A DNA stretch of 7,179 bases from an uncultured Bacteroidota bacterium (GTDB taxonomy: Bacteria; Bacteroidota; Bacteroidia; Chitinophagales; Chitinophagaceae): the NCBI GenBank assembly GCA_903912435.1, contig CAIWHI010000495.1, forward strand, positions 1-7,179, read 5' to 3'. Positions 5,810-7,179 of the stretch are shown here, piece after piece. Under the pieces are notes generated by a model. That model did not search any database. It saw only the letters and a list, made by a program, of their open reading frames with translations, and had not been told where the DNA came from. Every line of letters starts with the position of its first letter. The first letter of the stretch is position 1. The position numbers and the translations under genes are program-made.

Positions 5810-6583
5810 CTAGAACCCCCACGCATCATGTAACCAATCCTTGGTCTTTGTATCAGTAAAATCAATCCTAACCGGCACTACCGATGTATATCCATTGTCT
5901 AATGCCTCAACATCACTTCCGGATTCGATATCCATATTAATGAACTTACCGGTCATCCAGTAATAGTCTTTACCACGCGGGTCTTTGCGGTGCTCAAATT
6001 CTTCAGCCCATTTGGCATATGCCTGTCGGCATATCTTTAATCCCTTATAATCTACCTCTTTGATATTGGGGATATTTACATTAAGCAAAAAATGCGGAGG
6101 TAAACCACCTGCCAACATCCGGCTCACCACATCCTTCACCACTACTTTCGATAATGTAAAATCGGCATTAAATTTAAAATCGAGCAATGAAAATCCGACA
6201 GATGGTATCCCTTCTATAGCTGCTTCCATAGCTGCACTCATGGTACCGCTATAGATTACGTTAATAGAATAATTGGCACCATGATTAATTCCACTTAGGC
6301 ATAAATCGGGTTTGCGATGCAGTATCTTATCTCTGGCAAGCTTTACACAGTCGGCAGGGGTACCACTGCATTGCCAAGAGTTTATTCCCTCAAACATATC
6401 CACCTTATCGAGCCTTAATGGGTCACCAATAGTAATAGCATGGCCCATACCCGACTGTGGGCTATCTGGTGCCACAACAATTACCTCGCCTAGTTCGCTG
6501 GCAGCTTCCACCAAAGCCCTGATTCCGGGGGCTGTAATACCATCATCGTTGGTGATAAGTATCACCTTTCTATCGCTTTGCAT
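5810..6583 (-). CDS. surE: 5'/3'-nucleotidase SurE
   Basis: SurE is a cytoplasmic, divalent-metal-dependent phosphatase that removes phosphate from nucleoside 5'- and 3'-monophosphates. Starting at the ATG at 6583 the protein has 257 residues. It shows the hallmark NDDG at 12-15 right after strand 1, APDSPQSGMGHAIT at 38-51 and SGINHGAN at 97-104. Asp13, Asp14, Ser44 and Asn100 keep the same spacing as the metal ligands of Thermotoga SurE. YSGTMSAAMEA (111-121) is also typical. The length is normal and nothing appears missing. A longer frame would begin at TTG 6595, but that TTG is part of a TAnnTTTG promoter-like box, so the ATG is preferred. No operon partner overlaps it: the NHL gene lies 201 bases downstream, and the methyltransferase gene diverges upstream. 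Confidence 0.97.
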   Translation of the reverse strand: MQSDRKVILITNDDGITAPGIRALVEAASELGEVIVVAPDSPQSGMGHAITIGDPLRLDKVDMFEGINSWQCSGTPADCVKLARDKILHRKPDLCLSGINHGANYSINVIYSGTMSAAMEAAIEGIPSVGFSLLDFKFNADFTLSKVVVKDVVSRMLAGGLPPHFLLNVNIPNIKEVDYKGLKICRQAYAKWAEEFEHRKDPRGKDYYWMTGKFINMDIESGSDVEALDNGYTSVVPVRIDFTDTKTKDWLHDAWGF

Positions 6584-6592
6584 AATGTGCTG

Positions 6593-6600
6593 CAAAGATA
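6593..6600 (-). promoter_or_regulatory. -7 box of a putative surE promoter
   Basis: TATCTTTG on the minus strand matches TAnnTTTG exactly. It ends 9 bases before the surE ATG at 6583, so a transcript would have almost no leader. The -33 region is weak: TTC rather than TTG, 17 bases upstream. The match decides against the TTG start at 6595, which lies within the box. Confidence 0.4.
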
Positions 6601-6700
6601 AGCCAAGGGAAGAGTATGAAGGTTATTAGGATTCTATAGCTCAATTACTATTTTGTTATCCATAGCATTGTGGTATAAAGCATTGGATAAATTTTCAGTA

Positions 6701-6753
6701 GCCCTGGCCTTCAGGCCGGGGTAAAAGAACTAAATTAGATTGGCTTTAGCCAA
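6701..6753. repeat. REP/BIME-like pair of intergenic hairpins
   Basis: Hairpin A is 6702-6709 (CCCTGGCC), loop TTCA, 6714-6721 (GGCCGGGG): 8 pairs including one T-G, extendable by a G-T pair. Hairpin B is TTGGC (6740-6744), loop TTTA, GCCAA (6749-6753), with AAATT (6732-6736) and AATTT (6754-6758) able to pair outside it across a 3-base bulge. The layout of two short GC-rich hairpins joined by an AT-rich linker is that of REP/BIME elements, and from memory similar CCGGCCTGAAGGCC and GGCTAAAGCC units occur repeatedly in Bacteroidota intergenic DNA. No strong T-run follows either hairpin, so a terminator is less likely. Confidence 0.5.
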
Positions 6754-6853
6754 AATTTCACCTCATTGATGATTTCATAATTCAACTTAACCAATAAGAA
6801 CTCTGCCACTACCCCCACCAATAATCATTTCCCCCTCTATGCTTACTATTTTA

Positions 6854-6861
6854 TAATTTTG
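6854..6861 (+). promoter_or_regulatory. -7 box of a putative promoter for the methyltransferase gene
   Basis: TAATTTTG matches TAnnTTTG exactly and would start a transcript about 30 bases before the ATG at 6901. No TTG is found at the -33 position. The GGAGG at 6861-6865 overlaps this box and lies too far from the ATG to act as its ribosome binding site. Confidence 0.35.
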
Positions 6862-6900
6862 GAGGATAATAAGCAGAATTTGTCTTCAGATAAAAATATA

Positions 6901-7179
6901 ATGTTCCAAAACCGTTTGCTAAAGGTGTACAAGCACTTTAGCAAACTTGCCCGCAGGCAGGAAATAGCCTGCTACCGCTTTTACGACCACGACCTACCCG
7001 AATTTCCCTTTGCTATAGACTGGTATAATGGTGTGGTACACGCAGCCGAATACAAGCGCAGGCATGGTATGGAAGATGAGGAACACGATGCATGGCTGCT
7101 CACGTGCCGCCAAACTATAGCCAATGTGCTGGAAATAGCCCCCGAAATGATCTTCATGAAGGTGCGGCAACGCAAGGCA
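6901..7179 (+). CDS. RlmK-like class I SAM-dependent methyltransferase, 5' part
   Basis: The first 93 codons are present and the frame is open at the window edge. The sequence resembles the beginning of the C-terminal half of E. coli RlmKL, the part that makes m7G2069 in 23S rRNA: FQNRL at 2-6, IACYRFYDHDLPEF at 22-35 (a strongly conserved CYRxYDxDLPEY-type block), then an AxxxKVRQRK-like run at 82-92. The SAM-binding Rossmann domain would lie beyond the window. It begins directly at this segment with no THUMP or RlmL half before it, so it is probably a stand-alone RlmK-type enzyme. The frame is open back to a stop at 6778-6780 but holds no earlier ATG. Other members of the RlmI/RlmK group are possible; the exact rRNA target cannot be fixed from this fragment. 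Confidence 0.85.
   Translation, partial: MFQNRLLKVYKHFSKLARRQEIACYRFYDHDLPEFPFAIDWYNGVVHAAEYKRRHGMEDEEHDAWLLTCRQTIANVLEIAPEMIFMKVRQRKA

Larger units (their letters stand above)
6584..6900. other. divergent intergenic region between surE and the methyltransferase gene
   Basis: This 317-base gap has no supported gene. It holds the putative surE -7 box at its left end, a pair of GC-rich hairpins in the middle and an exact TAnnTTTG element for the plus-strand gene near its right end. The remaining sequence is AT-rich and without visible structure. Confidence 0.7.

Noticed and set aside
5651..5833. 60-codon plus-strand ORF between the NHL gene and surE
   Set aside because: It lies in an AT-rich gap, runs antisense into the 3' end of surE, resembles no family and overlaps the candidate promoters of the NHL gene.
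6861..6865. GGAGG as a Shine-Dalgarno for an upstream TTG start of the methyltransferase
   Set aside because: It overlaps an exact -7 box, so it would not be transcribed from that promoter. The ATG at 6901 fits the beginning of the conserved domain.

Overview
The window looks like chromosomal DNA of a member of the Bacteroidota, most likely a Chitinophagaceae- or Sphingobacteriia-like organism. The DNA is AT-rich. One secreted protein ends in a Por/type IX secretion (T9SS) sorting domain. Promoter-like sites follow the Bacteroidota pattern (TTG near -33, TAnnTTTG near -7) rather than the sigma70 consensus, and starts mostly lack a Shine-Dalgarno sequence. The assignment rests on these traits only.

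Layout: (i) 310-1988, plus strand: two consecutive ferritin-like (Ferritin_2 / desiccation-related type) genes with twin-arginine-type signal sequences. The first looks like a Tat lipoprotein with a complete di-iron ligand set; the second looks like a soluble exported paralogue with about half of that set. They end in a strong 20-bp-stem terminator. (ii) 4111-2242, minus strand: a short extended-SDR NAD-dependent epimerase/dehydratase overlapping a GT4-type glycosyltransferase by 11 nt, probably a two-gene surface-glycan unit. (iii) 5608-4247, minus strand: a secreted six-repeat NHL beta-propeller with a T9SS C-terminal domain. (iv) 6583-5810, minus strand: surE, the survival-protein nucleotidase, best started at an ATG lying just downstream of a TAnnTTTG box. 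(v) 6584-6900: a divergent intergenic region holding a REP/BIME-like pair of hairpins. (vi) 6901 to the window edge, plus strand: the first 93 codons of a methyltransferase related to the RlmK half of RlmKL.

Functionally this is a set of small neighbouring units rather than one system: exported ferritin-like proteins, a glycan-modifying pair, a secreted propeller, and two housekeeping genes (surE and the rRNA methyltransferase-like gene) diverging from a shared control region. The points most worth checking are the unequal di-iron sites of the two ferritin-like paralogues, the odd start of the epimerase (a canonical N-terminus sits two bases out of frame at a TA repeat), an internal promoter match in front of the glycosyltransferase, and the intergenic double hairpin. 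I did not find a convincing wholly new system.
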